The notes under the pieces are model-generated. The model was given only the letters and a program-made list of their open reading frames with translations. It did no database searches and was not told the origin of the DNA. From Bradyrhizobium sp. LMTR 3 (lineage in GTDB: Bacteria; Pseudomonadota; Alphaproteobacteria; Rhizobiales; Xanthobacteraceae), in assembly GCF_001693485.1 (NCBI RefSeq), contig NZ_MAXC01000051.1, positions 359,839 through 423,838 on the forward strand: DNA of 64,000 nt, written 5' to 3'. The position numbers were made by a program, and so were the translations under genes. This document shows positions 44,393-53,552 of this stretch, piece by piece. How positions within the stretch are numbered: the first letter of the stretch is position 1; each line of letters starts with the position of its first letter.

Positions 44393-44614
44393 TCACTCCG
44401 CGCAAGACTTCCGCTGCGCTGTGCGCAGAGCAGTCGCCGCAGCGACGTTGAACGTGCTCGAACACTCGTCCTCGTTCTCGCCGTCCGCCAGCACAGCACC
44501 GCAGTGCCGGCAAAGCCGCGTCGAGAACGCCTGCGCCTTGCCAACGCTGCGGCTCTGCTGATAGCGGGCCAGGTCGATGACGTTGCGTGGCGACATTATA
44601 AGTTTCTCAACCAT
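44393..44614 (-). CDS. Small protein with one CxxC knuckle, unknown function
   Basis: This is a 73-residue protein. ATG 44614 has GAGG six bases upstream; a longer frame to 44653 is open. It contains MSPRNVIDLARYQQSRSVGK, then a CRHCGAVL knuckle and two more cysteines further on (ECSS, KSCAE). Four cysteines could bind one zinc ion. I do not recognise a named family. The codon pattern and start suggest a real gene. Confidence 0.55.
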   Translation of the reverse strand: MVEKLIMSPRNVIDLARYQQSRSVGKAQAFSTRLCRHCGAVLADGENEDECSSTFNVAAATALRTAQRKSCAE

Positions 44615-44743
44615 GGGATCCTCGCGGCCTGAGAGACGCGTTATCGCAGACAAGTTTCGACCATTCGTTCAGTCCACCGCTCAAATTTTAGCGGTGGGAT
44701 TGAACCGATCTTTCGCACATCGGGAACCGCACGGAACTGTGAT

Positions 44744-45721
44744 CTACAGCCACTTCTTCCACTTGAAGAGAAGGTACGGCAGCACTGCTGCCATGAGCAT
44801 CATGAGTAGCGCCATCGGATAGCCGTGCACCCATTCGAGTTCCGGCATCACCTTGAAGTTCATGCCGTAGATCGAGGCGATCAGCGTCGGCGGCATCAAG
44901 ACCACCGCCATCACCGAGAACAACTTGATGATGTTGTTCTGCTCGAGATTGACGACGCCGAGCATGGCGTCGAGCGTGAAGGTGATCTTGTTGGAGAGGT
45001 AGGAGGCGTGATCGGTCAGGGAACCGACGTCGCGCTGCATGGTCTTGAGCTGCTCGCGCATATCCTTGGACCATTTGACACCTTCCACCACCGCCGACAG
45101 GAAGGTGACGACGCGGCCGATCGAGACCAGGCTCTCGCGGATCTTGGAGACCAGGTCCCCCTTGCGCCCGATCGCGATCAGGATCTGCGAGTATCGCTTG
45201 GCCTGACCATGCCGTGCGCTTTCGGGCTCGAAGATGTCATGCGAGACTTGGTCGACCTCGGCACCGGCGCGCTCCAGAATGTCGGCGCAGCGGTCGATCA
45301 CCGCGTCGAGCAATTCCATCAAAACCATTTCCCCTGAGATCCCCGGCATGCATGACCGCGCCAGTTTGTGCCCGACGAGGGCAAACGGCTTCGGCTCATC
45401 GTAGCGCACCGTCACAAGGCGATGGCCAGCGAGGATGAAGGTGACGGCCGTGGTCCGCGGCATATCGGTGTCGGATTGGCACATCAGCGTTGCCGTCATG
45501 TAGCGAGCGCCGCTTTCGATATAGAGCCGGCTGGAAATCTCGATCTCCTGCATGTCCTCCCGGGTCGGTATCGCGATTCCGGCCAACCGCTCGACCGCGC
45601 GGTCCTCCTCCATCGTCGGGTTGAACAGGTCGATCCAGACCGCATTGTCCGGGAACACCGCAGCGTCTGTAACGGGGACCTTCTTGAGAGAGGAGCCGAA
45701 TGGAACAAATACCGAAAGCAT
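44744..45721 (-). CDS. corA: CorA-family magnesium/cobalt transporter
   Basis: This is a 325-residue protein. The long cytoplasmic helical part ends in the stalk helix (residues about 235-265). Two membrane helices follow (IKLFSVMAVVLMPPTLIASI and YPMALLMMLMAAVLPYLLF), with the signature YGMNF between them and a basic KWKKW end. CorA pentamers import Mg2+. ATG 45721 (MLSVFVPFG, GGAG eight bases upstream) is preferred over the open frame to 45781. It is a single gene. Confidence 0.93.
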   Translation of the reverse strand: MLSVFVPFGSSLKKVPVTDAAVFPDNAVWIDLFNPTMEEDRAVERLAGIAIPTREDMQEIEISSRLYIESGARYMTATLMCQSDTDMPRTTAVTFILAGHRLVTVRYDEPKPFALVGHKLARSCMPGISGEMVLMELLDAVIDRCADILERAGAEVDQVSHDIFEPESARHGQAKRYSQILIAIGRKGDLVSKIRESLVSIGRVVTFLSAVVEGVKWSKDMREQLKTMQRDVGSLTDHASYLSNKITFTLDAMLGVVNLEQNNIIKLFSVMAVVLMPPTLIASIYGMNFKVMPELEWVHGYPMALLMMLMAAVLPYLLFKWKKWL

Positions 45722-46140
45722 GGGCAACTCCGGAACGGGGCGGGAGTCTCTCTTGTTTGACGCGTTCTTACCGGTACCCACCCCCGGATCAAGTCCAAGG
45801 GCATGCTTCGCTTGAAAACGCTATTGCCACCCAGCGGGACCAAACCTGATTCTCGCAAGCGCTTCATGACCCCTGCATTAACCGCCGTCCCATATTTGTG
45901 GCGGCGAGGTGGCGCCGGCACGGCCGCCATTCGGCCGGGGTGCCATCTGTGCCCGGAAAGCAACCGGGAGTCGCAAAACTTGCGGCATAAAAGCCACAGC
46001 TAGCCTTCCGCAGCGCCGAACAGGGATGCAAATGCTGGCATGTCAGCCGGCTTTTGCGGATAATGGGATTAATGGAATCGTCGCGTTTGAGGCGCAAGAT
46101 TGTGGCTTGCGAACGCCTGACTTTCGATTGGAAGTATACC
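45722..46140. other. Divergent promoter region between corA and the L,D-transpeptidase gene
   Basis: No gene is supported in about 420 bases. The frame of the transpeptidase is open back to 46054 but without a ribosome site or a signal-peptide-compatible start. Confidence 0.35.
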
Positions 46141-46830
46141 ATGTCGTCGCTGAAAGTAATTTTGGGGCTGCTCGCCGCCGGCCTTGCGTTGTCCGGCTGC
46201 ATGCCGGCAACCACCTACCAAGCCGCTCCTGAAGCCACCCTCAAGCCGAACGACAAGGCCCAGCTCGCCAAGGCGCGCTACGCCGCAGTCAAGCCGCCGG
46301 AACCGTTCCGCCGCGCCATCGTCGACTATCACCGCAAGGAACTGCCCGGTACCATCGTTGTCGATTCCGACAACCATTACCTCTATCTGGTCCAGGACGG
46401 CGGCAAGGCGATCCGCTATGGCGTCACCGTCGGCGAGGAAGCCCTTGCATTCTCCGGCATCGCGCGCGTCGGCAACATGGCGGAATGGCCGAAATGGACG
46501 CCGACCGCCGACATTCACAAGCGTATTGAAGGCCTGCCGGCTTCGGTGCCCGGCGGCGTCGACAATCCGCTCGGCGCCCGCGCGCTCTACCTGTACCAGG
46601 GCAACCGCGACACACTGTTCCGCATCCACGGCACCAACCAGCCGGAATATATCGGCGCCTCGATCTCGTCGGGCTGCATCCGCATGACCAACGAGGACGT
46701 CATCGACCTCTACAGCCGGGTGAAGACGGGCACCGTGGTCGTCGTGCTCGAACCCAAGCAGGGCGACTCGCCGTTCAATTCCAAGATGGCGCTGCAGGGC
46801 GGCGGCAACAGCAGCTCGATGGCGCAGTAG
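46141..46830 (+). CDS. L,D-transpeptidase (YkuD domain) lipoprotein
   Basis: This is a 229-residue protein. MSSLKVILGLLAAGLALSGC is a lipoprotein signal with lipobox LSGC. The YkuD catalytic domain covers about 85-215, with the active-site motif RIHGTNQP and, after 14 residues, SSGCIRM holding the catalytic cysteine. The enzyme makes 3-3 cross-links in peptidoglycan or attaches proteins to it. A hairpin terminator follows 33 bases after the stop. The next gene is convergent. Confidence 0.95.
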   Translation: MSSLKVILGLLAAGLALSGCMPATTYQAAPEATLKPNDKAQLAKARYAAVKPPEPFRRAIVDYHRKELPGTIVVDSDNHYLYLVQDGGKAIRYGVTVGEEALAFSGIARVGNMAEWPKWTPTADIHKRIEGLPASVPGGVDNPLGARALYLYQGNRDTLFRIHGTNQPEYIGASISSGCIRMTNEDVIDLYSRVKTGTVVVVLEPKQGDSPFNSKMALQGGGNSSSMAQ

Positions 46831-46858
46831 CCGACGCCGGTTACACTGCAGTGGAAGA

Positions 46859-48013
46859 TCAAGAGCGCCGGTTTTTCCGGCGCTTTTTCGTTGCGGGCTT
46901 CTGCTCGCGCACCGGCTCGGCCTTTTCCGATTTCTCGTCATTCGATTCAGCGTCCGGCTTGGCCGCATCGGGCTTCGCACCAGACTTGTTTGCATCAGGC
47001 CTGTCAGGCCTGTTCGCATCGGATTTGGCGTCGTCGGGTTTGGCGGCGACCTCGCGCGGCGGCGCTTCCTCGGGTCGTTCGGCCGGCAATAGCGGCGCTC
47101 TCTGCGGCAGCGGGTCCCAGACATCCCATTGGCAGATCCGGTATTTGCCGCGCCGTTCCATCAGATCGAGATGGATGTGGTCCTCGTGGTACCAATCCGA
47201 GCCCGGGCCCAGCACCGTCGAGAACCGCGTGCAGGCGGAATGCAGTACGCTCTCGCGCAATTCCCGCGGCACCGTGCGGTCGGTCAGCGAGATCAGGCGG
47301 CCGTTGGCGAGCTTGAAGGCGCGCACGTCGAGCGCGTTGGCGCGGCCATGCTCGGAGAGTTTTGCGCCGACGATGCGGTTACGGCCGCGGCACTCGAACG
47401 AGTCGAAATTGTCGAGATCGGAGACGGTGCTGCCGAGGCGCTCCGCCAGCGGCGCAATATCTTTGCGGATCCAGTCGGCCAACGCGGACGCCATGGTACA
47501 GCGCAGTATTGCCGCCGGCTTCACCGACACCCGCCGCTTGTCCGGCAGCACGATCGCCTCCAGCCGCACCAGGTCCTCGCCGCCGCAGCCGCCGGCGCCG
47601 CGGATGTCCGGGATGCTGGGCGCAATGGCGACTTCGTCCGTCAGCGCCAGGCGGCACGCGGAGGGCTGTGGCGTGGGCTGCGGTGCAGGCGCGGCCTGCT
47701 CCCTGGCCTTGTCTTTCTCAGGCGACGCCTGCTCCTTCTCGGCCGGCTTCTCAGGCTCGGCAGACGGCGCCTCAGCGGGACGTGGCCTCGGCAGCGGCAC
47801 AGCCACACGGCGCGCCTTTCCTCGCGCACGCGGCTGCAAATCCCTGAACAGGTCGTCCCACGGCGCGGTACGCGAGGTTTTCGCCGCCCAGGCCGGCTCG
47901 GCTGGCATGCCAATCAACAGCGCGGCCGCGGCAGCGGTAACCATTGCCGCTGCAATGCGGCCAAAGGCGCCATTAGCCCATTTTCGGCTTGCTTTCTGCG
48001 CGGTAAAGTTCAT
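46859..48013 (-). CDS. Extensin-like C-terminal domain protein, exported
   Basis: This is a 384-residue protein. A signal peptide covers about 1-43 (AMVTAAAAALLIGM, cleavage near AWAA). A Pro/Glu/Lys-rich linker runs to about 118. The extensin-like C-terminal domain (DUF/PF06904 type) follows at about 118-300, with CRLALTDEVAIAP, then RCTMASALADW, EHGRANALDVRAF and YHEDHIHLDL. This domain has the His/Asp arrangement of the DD-peptidase fold and may bind or cut cell-wall peptides. The tail after 310 is a KPDA-rich low-complexity repeat ending in a basic cluster. It converges on the L,D-transpeptidase gene. Confidence 0.9.
   Translation of the reverse strand: MNFTAQKASRKWANGAFGRIAAAMVTAAAAALLIGMPAEPAWAAKTSRTAPWDDLFRDLQPRARGKARRVAVPLPRPRPAEAPSAEPEKPAEKEQASPEKDKAREQAAPAPQPTPQPSACRLALTDEVAIAPSIPDIRGAGGCGGEDLVRLEAIVLPDKRRVSVKPAAILRCTMASALADWIRKDIAPLAERLGSTVSDLDNFDSFECRGRNRIVGAKLSEHGRANALDVRAFKLANGRLISLTDRTVPRELRESVLHSACTRFSTVLGPGSDWYHEDHIHLDLMERRGKYRICQWDVWDPLPQRAPLLPAERPEEAPPREVAAKPDDAKSDANRPDRPDANKSGAKPDAAKPDAESNDEKSEKAEPVREQKPATKKRRKNRRS
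46864..46888 (+). terminator. Rho-independent terminator of the L,D-transpeptidase gene
   Basis: An eight-base-pair stem, AGCGCCGG/CCGGCGCT, with a five-T loop is followed by a run of five T. It lies inside the last codons of the convergent extensin-like gene. Confidence 0.85.
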
Positions 48014-48097
48014 TTCAATTCCATGAACTTAACCCCGATCCGCCAGCAATGTTCGCGGATCGTGCGGCAATAAAACAACCATCGGAGGAAAGTACGT

Positions 48098-49726
48098 ATG
48101 CTCGGATTGATGCAAGATTGGCCTTTGCTTTGCCATCGGATTATCGAACACGCGGCGAAGTATCACGGCACGCAAGAGGTCGTCACGCGGTCGGTCGAAG
48201 GTCCCATTCATCGCACCAATTACGCCGAAATTCATGCACGCGCGCTGCAAGTATCGCAACGGCTCGACCGCGACGGCATCAAGCTCGGTGACCGTGTCGC
48301 CACCATCGCCTGGAACACCTGGCGCCATCTCGAATGCTGGTACGGCATCATGGGAATCGGCGCGATTTGTCACACCGTCAATCCGCGGCTGTTCCCCGAC
48401 CAGATCGCCTGGATCATCAACCACGCGCAGGACCGCGTGGTGATCACCGATACCACCTTCGTGCCGATCCTGGAAAAGATCGCGGCCAACCTGCCGAGCG
48501 TCGAGCGCTACATCGTGCTGACCGACAAGGCTCATATGCCGCAGACCACGCTGAAGAACGCGGTCGCCTATGAGGATTGGATCGCGGAAGCGGACGGCAA
48601 GTTCACGTGGAAGGACTTTGACGAGAATACCGCGGCCGCGATGTGCTACACCTCGGGTACCACGGGCGACCCCAAAGGCGTGTTGTATTCGCATCGCTCC
48701 AACGTGCTGCACGGGTTGATGGCCAACAACGTCGACGCGCTCGGCACCAGCGCCGCCGAAACAATGCTGCCGGTGGTGCCGCTGTTCCATGCCAATAGCT
48801 GGGGCATCGCATTCTCCGCGCCTTCGATGGGCACCAAGCTCGTGATGCCCGGCGCCAAGCTCGACGGTGCTTCGGTCTATGAGCTGCTGGACACCGAGAA
48901 AGTCACCCATACCGCCGGCGTGCCGACGGTGTGGCTGATGCTGCTGAACCACATGTCGGCCAACAATCTGAAACTGCCGCACCTGAAGAGCGTGGTGTGC
49001 GGCGGTTCTGCGATGCCGCGCTCGATGATCAAGGCGTTCGTCGACATGGGCGTGCGCGTGCGCCACGCCTGGGGCATGACCGAGATGAGCCCGATCGGCA
49101 CCGTAGCCGCGCTGAAGCCGCCGTTCGCCGAACTTACCGGCGAGGAGCGGCTCGACATCCTGCAGACCCAGGGCTACCCGCCGTTCGGCGTCGAGATGAA
49201 GATCACCGACGATGCCGGCAAGGAACTGCCGTGGGACGGCAAGACCTTCGGCCGCCTCAAGGTGAGCGGGCCCGCGGTCGCCAAGGCCTATTTCAAGATC
49301 GATACCGACATCCTCGACGAGGAAGGCTATTTCGACACCGGCGACGTCGCCACGATCGACCAGCATGGCTACATGCGGATCACCGACCGCTCCAAGGACG
49401 TCATCAAGTCCGGCGGCGAATGGATCTCGTCGATCGACCTCGAAAACCTTGCGGTCGGCCATCCCGCGGTCGCGGAAGCCGCTGTCATCGGCGTCTATCA
49501 TCCAAAATGGGACGAACGTCCGCTGCTGATCGTGCAACTCAAGGCCGGCCAGCAGGCAAGCCGCGAGGACATCCTGAAATTCATGGATGGCAAGATCGCG
49601 AAATGGTGGATGCCCGATGACGTCGTCTTCGTCGACGGCATCCCGCACACCGCAACCGGCAAGATCCTGAAGACCGCGCTGCGCGAGCAGTTCAAGAGCT
49701 ACCGCTTCCCCAACGCCGCGGCGTGA
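48098..49726 (+). CDS. AMP-forming fatty acyl-CoA ligase (long/medium chain, FadD-like)
   Basis: This is a 542-residue adenylate-forming enzyme. The ATP loop CYTSGTTGDPKGVLYSHR, the AWGMTEMSP motif (adenine binding), the YFDTGDVATID segment and the C-terminal hinge/lysine region (DRSKDVIKSGGEWIS, and TATGKILK with the catalytic Lys) are all present. It activates fatty or aromatic acids to acyl-CoA. GGAGGAAAG stands close before the ATG. It is followed by a good hairpin terminator. The exact chain-length preference is not deducible. Confidence 0.94.
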   Translation: MLGLMQDWPLLCHRIIEHAAKYHGTQEVVTRSVEGPIHRTNYAEIHARALQVSQRLDRDGIKLGDRVATIAWNTWRHLECWYGIMGIGAICHTVNPRLFPDQIAWIINHAQDRVVITDTTFVPILEKIAANLPSVERYIVLTDKAHMPQTTLKNAVAYEDWIAEADGKFTWKDFDENTAAAMCYTSGTTGDPKGVLYSHRSNVLHGLMANNVDALGTSAAETMLPVVPLFHANSWGIAFSAPSMGTKLVMPGAKLDGASVYELLDTEKVTHTAGVPTVWLMLLNHMSANNLKLPHLKSVVCGGSAMPRSMIKAFVDMGVRVRHAWGMTEMSPIGTVAALKPPFAELTGEERLDILQTQGYPPFGVEMKITDDAGKELPWDGKTFGRLKVSGPAVAKAYFKIDTDILDEEGYFDTGDVATIDQHGYMRITDRSKDVIKSGGEWISSIDLENLAVGHPAVAEAAVIGVYHPKWDERPLLIVQLKAGQQASREDILKFMDGKIAKWWMPDDVVFVDGIPHTATGKILKTALREQFKSYRFPNAAA

Positions 49727-49729
49727 CGC

Positions 49730-49769
49730 GAAGCCTTGGCTCGATTCAAGAAGCCTTGGCTCGATTCAA
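49730..49769 (+). repeat. Perfect 20-bp tandem duplication
   Basis: GAAGCCTTGGCTCGATTCAA occurs twice in direct contact (49730-49749 and 49750-49769), directly after the acyl-CoA ligase stop codon and before its terminator. Confidence 0.95.
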
Positions 49770-49770
49770 A

Positions 49771-49808
49771 GAGGCCGCCTTCCGGCAAAGCGGGAGGCGG
49801 CCTCTTCC
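49771..49808 (+). terminator. Terminator hairpin after the acyl-CoA ligase gene
   Basis: GAGGCCGCCT and AGGCGGCCTC form a ten-base-pair stem around a 14-base loop, followed by TTCCT. The T-run is short, but the position between convergent genes supports the role. Confidence 0.65.
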
Positions 49809-49851
49809 TAAGAAATCTTACTCAAGCGGCGTGCAGCACGCTCGCCCAAGA

Positions 49852-51090
49852 TCAGCGCGAGAGCGCCAGCGCATCGAGCCGCCGCTGCGCGTCGGGCTCG
49901 CCCCATTCCTTTGCCCGCTGATACCAGATGCGGGCCTGCGCGACGTCCGCCAGCGGGCCATCGGCACCCATCTGCCTGAGCCGCGCCGGATCGTAGGTGG
50001 TGCCGACGAGCAGCGCGGCGCGGGCGTCCTGCGCCTCCGCTCCACGCATCAGCACCAGCCGCGCCGACTGCACATCGCCGGCGGCGAGCAGGTCCTGCCC
50101 GCGTTTGATCAGGGCAGCGATCTCCTTCGGATCGAGGCTGCGCACGACCTCCGCCTGTTGCCGCACGGCCGGCATCGGCGGCGCGGCTGCGGCCATGGCG
50201 ACCGGCGGCGGCGGTGCGACGACCGGGGCTGCGGCAACCGGAGCTGCAACAACCGGGGCTGGCGCGGCAACCGGCGGCGCCGCGACGGGAGCCTTTGGCA
50301 CAGGCGCCCAGGTCAGCCGCGTGGAGGTGCCGGTGAGCGCCACGCCATTACCGTCGCGCAGTTCAGCCGTCACCAGCATCTGGCCGGTGAAGCCATCCGG
50401 CGGAATGACCGAAACGCCGGAAATCTCCGTCGCCGACACGCGCCATTCGCTCGGACCGACACGCTTGCCGGATGTGAGCCGTGCGCTGGCAGGAAGTCCA
50501 CTGATGGATACGTAGGCGTCGGGCGGCGGAGAGCCGACGTGGATCCCGAGCGGCACGGGATCGTTGGTGAACCCGCTGCCGTCCTGTACGGCCAAGGTCG
50601 CCGTACGCCTCGCTGGCTGCGGCTGCGGCGCTGGAAGCACCGACGATTTCACCGACTGCCAGGTGGCCGAAAGCGACGCATTATCCTGGTTGGCCGAGCG
50701 CTGCGACGACGGAATGGCCATGACGAGCAGCATCGCGATGCTCGCCGCGATCGCCACCGCAATCGAGAAACGGATGACCTGCTGGAACAGCGCGCGGCGT
50801 CCTGACAGGTCGCGGAGCACGGATGGCGCTTCGACCGGCGCGGTCTCCCTCGCCTCCTGCATGGCCTGGGCCACGGCTTTGGTGAACACTTCGGAATCCT
50901 GGCGGCGTGCCGGCTTGCTGAAGGGCTGCAAGGGCGGTCCTTCTGTTGGCATTCGCGGACGCCAGCCATCGTCGTTCTGCATCAGCATCGTGCCCGGTTG
51001 ATCGCTGCCCGTTCGTTCCCTCTGCTCACGCGGCGCATAATATGCCGGATCGTTCGGGCCGACATATCGTTCGTGCTTTGCATCACTCAT
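49852..51090 (-). CDS. Single-helix membrane protein with Sel1/TPR-like C-terminus
   Basis: This is a 412-residue protein starting MSDAKHERYVGPN (three more codons are open upstream). Residues 1-105 are a polar cytoplasmic part. A membrane helix lies at about 108-128 (QVIRFSIAVAIAASIAML). A periplasmic domain follows at about 150-270, then an Ala/Pro/Val-rich linker. The last 95 residues form two to three Sel1-type helical repeats (ALIKRGQDLLAAGDVQSAR and ARIWYQRAKEWGEPDAQRRL). It may scaffold envelope proteins. No characterised family was recognised. Confidence 0.75.
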   Translation of the reverse strand: MSDAKHERYVGPNDPAYYAPREQRERTGSDQPGTMLMQNDDGWRPRMPTEGPPLQPFSKPARRQDSEVFTKAVAQAMQEARETAPVEAPSVLRDLSGRRALFQQVIRFSIAVAIAASIAMLLVMAIPSSQRSANQDNASLSATWQSVKSSVLPAPQPQPARRTATLAVQDGSGFTNDPVPLGIHVGSPPPDAYVSISGLPASARLTSGKRVGPSEWRVSATEISGVSVIPPDGFTGQMLVTAELRDGNGVALTGTSTRLTWAPVPKAPVAAPPVAAPAPVVAAPVAAAPVVAPPPPVAMAAAAPPMPAVRQQAEVVRSLDPKEIAALIKRGQDLLAAGDVQSARLVLMRGAEAQDARAALLVGTTYDPARLRQMGADGPLADVAQARIWYQRAKEWGEPDAQRRLDALALSR

Positions 51091-51550
51091 ACTGAACACT
51101 CGCCCTCATGGGGCCTTCCGCCATCAGCCCCGCGGACGTATGCCGATTGCGCCCTATCCGATCCTAGAACTCCGGGGGCACAACCGCAATTTTTTTGCGA
51201 CTCCGCCCGCAACAAGGACCAAGAGTTGAGATCATCCTGCAGCGCTTCCGGCTGACGCCCGCCGTTTCCCCTTTGGCTGGCGTTCGCCGGCGTCCCGTGC
51301 AGGACAGTCCCGTGTAGCGGCAAATACGACAACCCGGCGGCGAGAGGTAGACGAAAATTGGACCAACTTCAATGTACAACTAATAATCAATTTACAGGGA
51401 TGGTTACCCATAAGGTTGCTGCACGCAGCGCATTTGCCCGATTAGTATTGCCTGCAAACTTGAAATTCGCGCCACGCCGTGGTCTCAAGCTTGCGAGTTT
51501 GCAGCCGGCCCGCCGGCCACACAGATTTCAGAAACCCGGCAGATTCACCG
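51091..51550. other. Divergent promoter region with an AT-rich island
   Basis: There is no gene in 460 bases. Bases 51355-51410 are clearly AT-rich compared with their surroundings (AATGTACAACTAATAATCAA), which suggests a promoter or protein-binding region before the DUF1499 gene. Confidence 0.35.
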
Positions 51551-52402
51551 ATGGCCCGAAGGTTTTCCTCTCCTTACCAGTCGGAGCCCGTATCCAGCCT
51601 CGCCACCTGGTCGCGCAACCTCGCCATCTTCGCCGTGGTCGCGGTGGTGGTGTCGATCATCATCGTCCGCTTCGGCTTCCTGGAGGTAAAGCCCGCGCTG
51701 GCGACGTTCTTCGGCGCGCTCGGTTTGGCCGTGCTTTCCATCCTGGTGGGCCTCGCCGCCTTCGCCGCGATCTGGCAGAACGGCTCGCGCGGCATGGGCC
51801 GGATCCTGCTGGCGTTCATGATCAACGCCCTCCTGCTCGCCTACCCGGCCTACCTCGCCCTGCAATACCGCAAGCTGCCACCGATCCACGACATCACCAC
51901 CAATCCGATCGATCCGCCGCGCTTCGAGGCGCTGGCCAGGCTGCGCAGCGGCGAAGGCGCCAACTCCGCGGTCTATGCCGGGCTCTATTCGGCCGAGCAG
52001 CAGCGGATCGCCTATCCCGACATCGAGACCGTGGAGCTCGAAGTGCCCCCGCAGCGAGCCTATGAGGTGACGCTGGCGCTGGTCACCAAGCGCAAATGGC
52101 TCGTAATCGACGAACGGCCGCCGCAGCCGCCGCGCCGCATCGCCCGCATCGAGGCGGTGGCGCGAACGCCGATCATGGGATTCCGCGAGGACATCTCGAT
52201 CCGCATCACGCCCGACGGCGACGAATCGCGCGTCGATATCCGCTCCTCCTCGCGCTATTTCGAAAGCGACCTCGGCAGCAACGCCGCCCGCGTCTCAAAG
52301 CTGATCGAGGACATCAACGCCGCCGTCGATAACGCCAAGCCGGCGGCGCCGAAGAAGCCGCAGGCGCCGGCCAAGGCCCAGGCGAAGAATGTGAAGAAGT
52401 GA
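51551..52402 (+). CDS. DUF1499 family membrane protein
   Basis: This is a 283-residue protein (start ATG 51551, MARRFSSPYQSEP). Three membrane helices lie in the first 110 residues. A DUF1499 domain of about 110 residues follows (HDITTNPIDPPRF, then YPDIETVELEVPP, GFREDISIRI and RVDIRSSSRYFESDLGSNAAR). The tail is Lys/Ala/Pro-rich. The DUF1499 fold is widespread and of unknown function. The frame is open further upstream, but the N-terminus chosen fits the membrane topology better. Confidence 0.85.
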   Translation: MARRFSSPYQSEPVSSLATWSRNLAIFAVVAVVVSIIIVRFGFLEVKPALATFFGALGLAVLSILVGLAAFAAIWQNGSRGMGRILLAFMINALLLAYPAYLALQYRKLPPIHDITTNPIDPPRFEALARLRSGEGANSAVYAGLYSAEQQRIAYPDIETVELEVPPQRAYEVTLALVTKRKWLVIDERPPQPPRRIARIEAVARTPIMGFREDISIRITPDGDESRVDIRSSSRYFESDLGSNAARVSKLIEDINAAVDNAKPAAPKKPQAPAKAQAKNVKK

Positions 52403-52414
52403 CGCGCGAAAGCG

Positions 52415-52497
52415 CGTCATTCCGGGGCGATGCGGAGCATCGAACCCGGAATCTCGAGATTCTGGGTCTGGTGCTAACGCACCATCCCGGAATGACG
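52415..52497. repeat. Intergenic mosaic palindrome, copy 2
   Basis: Begins CGTCATTCCGGGGCGATG and ends CCCGGAATGACG, with the shared inner block CCCGGAATCTCGAGATTC. It fills the gap between the convergent DUF1499 and MBL genes. Confidence 0.85.
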
Positions 52498-52505
52498 TTG
52501 CTGGA

Positions 52506-53423
52506 TCACGCCAACCTGTACGTCCCGCCGATCACCGGATCGCCATCGGTCGCCACGATGCCCCGGGAGACCAGATCTTCCAGATGCGCCAGCACGGAAT
52601 AGCCGGCGGCATTCGTCAGCCGCGGGTCGATGCCGATATAGATCGCGCGGACCATGGTCGGAATGTCGGCCTCGCCCTTGGCAAGCCGATGCAGGATCGA
52701 GGCTTCGCGGGCCTGGCGGTGCCGGGTCAGGAAACGGACGTAACGCGGCCCTTCCGGAATTTCCGGCCCGTGGCCTGAAAAATACAGATCCTCCTCGCGC
52801 GCCTCCAGCCGCGCCAGCGAGGCCATGTAGTCGATCATCGATCCATCCGGCGGTGCGACGATCGAGGTCGACCAGCCCATCACGTGGTCGCCGACGAAAT
52901 TGATCTTTCGCTCGGGCCACGCGAACGCCAGGTGATTGGCGGTGTGGCCGGGGGTTGCGACCGCCTCCAGCGCCCAGCCCCGCCCTTCGACGACGTCGCC
53001 GTTCTTGACCTCGATGTCGGGCCTGAAATCGCGGTCGGAGCCGGATTCCGGATTGTGCTTTTCGCTCTCGAAGCGTGGCCGCGAGGCGCGGTGCGGCCCC
53101 TCGGCATAAACGGGCGCGCCGGTGGCCGCCTTGATCCGCGCGGTGTTCGGCGAATGGTCGCGGTGGGTGTGGGTGACGAGAATATGCGTCACCGTCTCGC
53201 CGCGTACGGCGTCGAGCAACGCCTTGGCATGCGCTTCGTCATCGGGACCGGGATCGATGATCGCGACATTGCCCTTGCCTACGATGTAACTGACCGTGCC
53301 GGTGAAGGTGAACGGGCTCGGGTTGTTACACAGGATACGCCGCACGCCAGGCCGCGGCTCATCTACGACACCCGGCTTGAGCGGGAAGTCGCGGTTGAAC
53401 GGGATGTCGTCGTTATCGGCCAT
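52506..53423 (-). CDS. MBL-fold metallo-hydrolase (LACTB2-like)
   Basis: This is a 305-residue protein with the metallo-beta-lactamase motifs THTHRDHS, TPGHTANH, NFVGDHVMGW and SGHGPEI. A C-terminal winged-helix-like segment follows (TMVRAIYIGIDPRLTNAA and AHLEDLVSRGIV). This is the layout of LACTB2-type hydrolases, some of which cut RNA. No signal peptide is seen, so it is cytoplasmic. Palindromic repeats lie on both sides of the gene. The substrate is unknown. Confidence 0.92.
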   Translation of the reverse strand: MADNDDIPFNRDFPLKPGVVDEPRPGVRRILCNNPSPFTFTGTVSYIVGKGNVAIIDPGPDDEAHAKALLDAVRGETVTHILVTHTHRDHSPNTARIKAATGAPVYAEGPHRASRPRFESEKHNPESGSDRDFRPDIEVKNGDVVEGRGWALEAVATPGHTANHLAFAWPERKINFVGDHVMGWSTSIVAPPDGSMIDYMASLARLEAREEDLYFSGHGPEIPEGPRYVRFLTRHRQAREASILHRLAKGEADIPTMVRAIYIGIDPRLTNAAGYSVLAHLEDLVSRGIVATDGDPVIGGTYRLA

Positions 53424-53436
53424 GGTTTTTTCTTAA

Positions 53437-53542
53437 CGTCATTCCGGGGCATCGCGCAGCGATGAACCCGGAATCCCGAAGTGGGGGAAAAGAATACGGC
53501 GCGAGATTCCGGGTTCGCGCTTGCGCGCGCCCCGGAATGACG
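53437..53542. repeat. Intergenic mosaic palindrome, copy 3 (enlarged)
   Basis: Begins CGTCATTCCGGGGCATCG and ends CCCCGGAATGACG like the other copies. Its middle is longer, with an insert around AAGTGGGGGAAAAGAATACG. It separates the glutaryl-CoA dehydrogenase and MBL genes. Confidence 0.85.
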
Positions 53543-53552
53543 AGCAAGGAAC

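Noticed and set aside
48029..49648. A 539-codon minus-strand frame opposite the acyl-CoA ligase
   Set aside because: The plus strand holds all acyl-CoA ligase motifs; the antisense frame is His/Arg/Asp-rich without domains.
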